Shown here piece by piece: positions 24,885-25,263 of a stretch of 25,263 nt of DNA. The DNA comes from JBBQIY01 sp964618405. Its GTDB lineage: Bacteria; Verrucomicrobiota; Kiritimatiellia; RFP12; UBA3636. Location: the NCBI GenBank assembly GCA_964618405.1, contig CAZUAY010000015.1:1-25263 (forward strand). The letters are read 5' to 3'. A model generated the notes under the pieces. It ran no database searches. It saw only the letters and a list, made by a program, of their open reading frames with translations, and was not told the origin of the DNA. Position 1 is the first letter of the stretch. Every line of letters starts with the position of its first letter. A program made the position numbers and the translations under genes.

Positions 24885-24945
24885 AGCCCTACCGCCGGTT
24901 GGGGGGTAAACCCCATACTATTCATCCAATTGGAAATGCTAAAGT
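24876..24945 (+). promoter_or_regulatory. Two shared palindromic elements and -10 candidate of the rightward DUF3494 gene
   Basis: GGGGTAAACCCCATAC at 24903-24918 matches 14 of 16 bases of the element before the LA_2272-type gene and has the same orientation. A second, less exact copy (12 of 16) lies in the reverse orientation at 24876-24891. A TGC-TAAAGT possible extended -10 is at 24937-24945, 21 bases after the first copy, giving a centre near -43. The start codon is at 25009. Confidence 0.5.
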
Positions 24946-25008
24946 ACTGGATTGCCGTCGTTGAACAGTTCGGCGACAGCAGTTACCAAACACAAAAAGG
25001 GTACATAC

Positions 25009-25263
25009 ATGAAAACAAACGCATTACAACTCGCAGCCGCTCTAATCTTAATTGCTTGCACAGCGAAAGCCACGAGCATCTCCTGGGGCACCGCCTCAAG
25101 CTTTGCGGTTCTTGGTGGCACGACGGTGACCAGCACCGGCAACACGATTGTTGACGGAGACCTCGGCGTAAGTCCGGGGGCTACTTACGCGGGATTCAAT
25201 CCTCCTGGCACCGTGACGGGAGAAATCCATGCCGGGAACCCGACTGCAAGCCAAGCCCATAAC
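25009..25263 (+). CDS. Ice-binding-family (DUF3494) protein, start only (cut by window end)
   Basis: An open frame of 85 codons runs off the window end with no stop, so length is unknown. It starts at ATG 25009 behind AAAAAGGGT. A signal peptide (MKTNALQLAAALILIACTAKA, about residues 1-21) is followed by SISWGTASSFAVLGGTTVTS and IVDGDLGVSPGATYAGF. Those match the first strands of DUF3494 domains (FAVLGGxTVTxTGxTxxxGDLGVSPG). It is divergent from the leftward DUF3494 gene, with 397 bases between starts. It shows a shorter, more standard signal peptide than its neighbour. Confidence 0.85.
   Translation, partial: MKTNALQLAAALILIACTAKATSISWGTASSFAVLGGTTVTSTGNTIVDGDLGVSPGATYAGFNPPGTVTGEIHAGNPTASQAHN

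Noticed and set aside
24722..24925. 67-codon leftward open frame between the DUF3494 genes
   Set aside because: It is the antisense of the DUF3494 remnant and of the paired regulatory elements; its translation has no pattern.

Overview
The window reads as chromosome of a Gram-negative heterotroph. A PVC-type bacterium (Kiritimatiellota/Verrucomicrobiota-like) is my best guess. This rests on an ice-binding-family (DUF3494) protein that carries calcium-binding DxDxDG repeats, an LA_2272-type surface-repeat protein, an outer-membrane tripartite efflux system, and weak or variable Shine-Dalgarno use. The assignment is inference; no rRNA or other phylogenetic marker is present. No tRNA, rRNA, CRISPR array or intact insertion sequence was seen.

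Region 1 (1-5690, + strand): a repeat-rich leader with a perfect 16-bp inverted repeat, then five co-directional genes: an alpha/beta-hydrolase esterase, a class II aldolase, an FGGY sugar kinase, a D-lyxose/D-mannose-type cupin isomerase and a six-hairpin glycosidase-like protein. Together they look like a small sugar-release and catabolism operon (aldose to ketose to ketose phosphate to DHAP plus an aldehyde).

Region 2 (5730-12014, - strand): a heavy-metal efflux operon read leftward. It holds a small secreted Cys-rich protein, an outer-membrane factor, a His-rich periplasmic adaptor and an RND pump. The pump lacks the three copper-binding Met positions of CusA, so a divalent-cation (Czc-like) role is more likely.

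Region 3 (12266-19495, - strand): a tightly packed cell-surface glycan cluster. It starts with a PHP-domain/phosphoribosyltransferase fusion, followed by a polysaccharide flippase-like protein, two family 2 glycosyltransferases and a GT-C-like membrane protein. Neighbouring genes overlap or nearly touch.

Region 4 (19496-25263): a gene-poor, surface-protein region. It holds a 785-base spacer, an LA_2272-type repeat protein with a good terminator, and a leftward pair (DUF3494 protein followed by a putative beta-barrel protein). A decayed DUF3494 fragment and the start of another, divergent DUF3494 gene that runs off the window end complete the region. The three promoters of these secreted-protein genes share a GGGTTATACCCCATAC-like element about 20 bases upstream of a possible -10 box. 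This is the most interesting signal in the window: a candidate regulon for secreted surface proteins.
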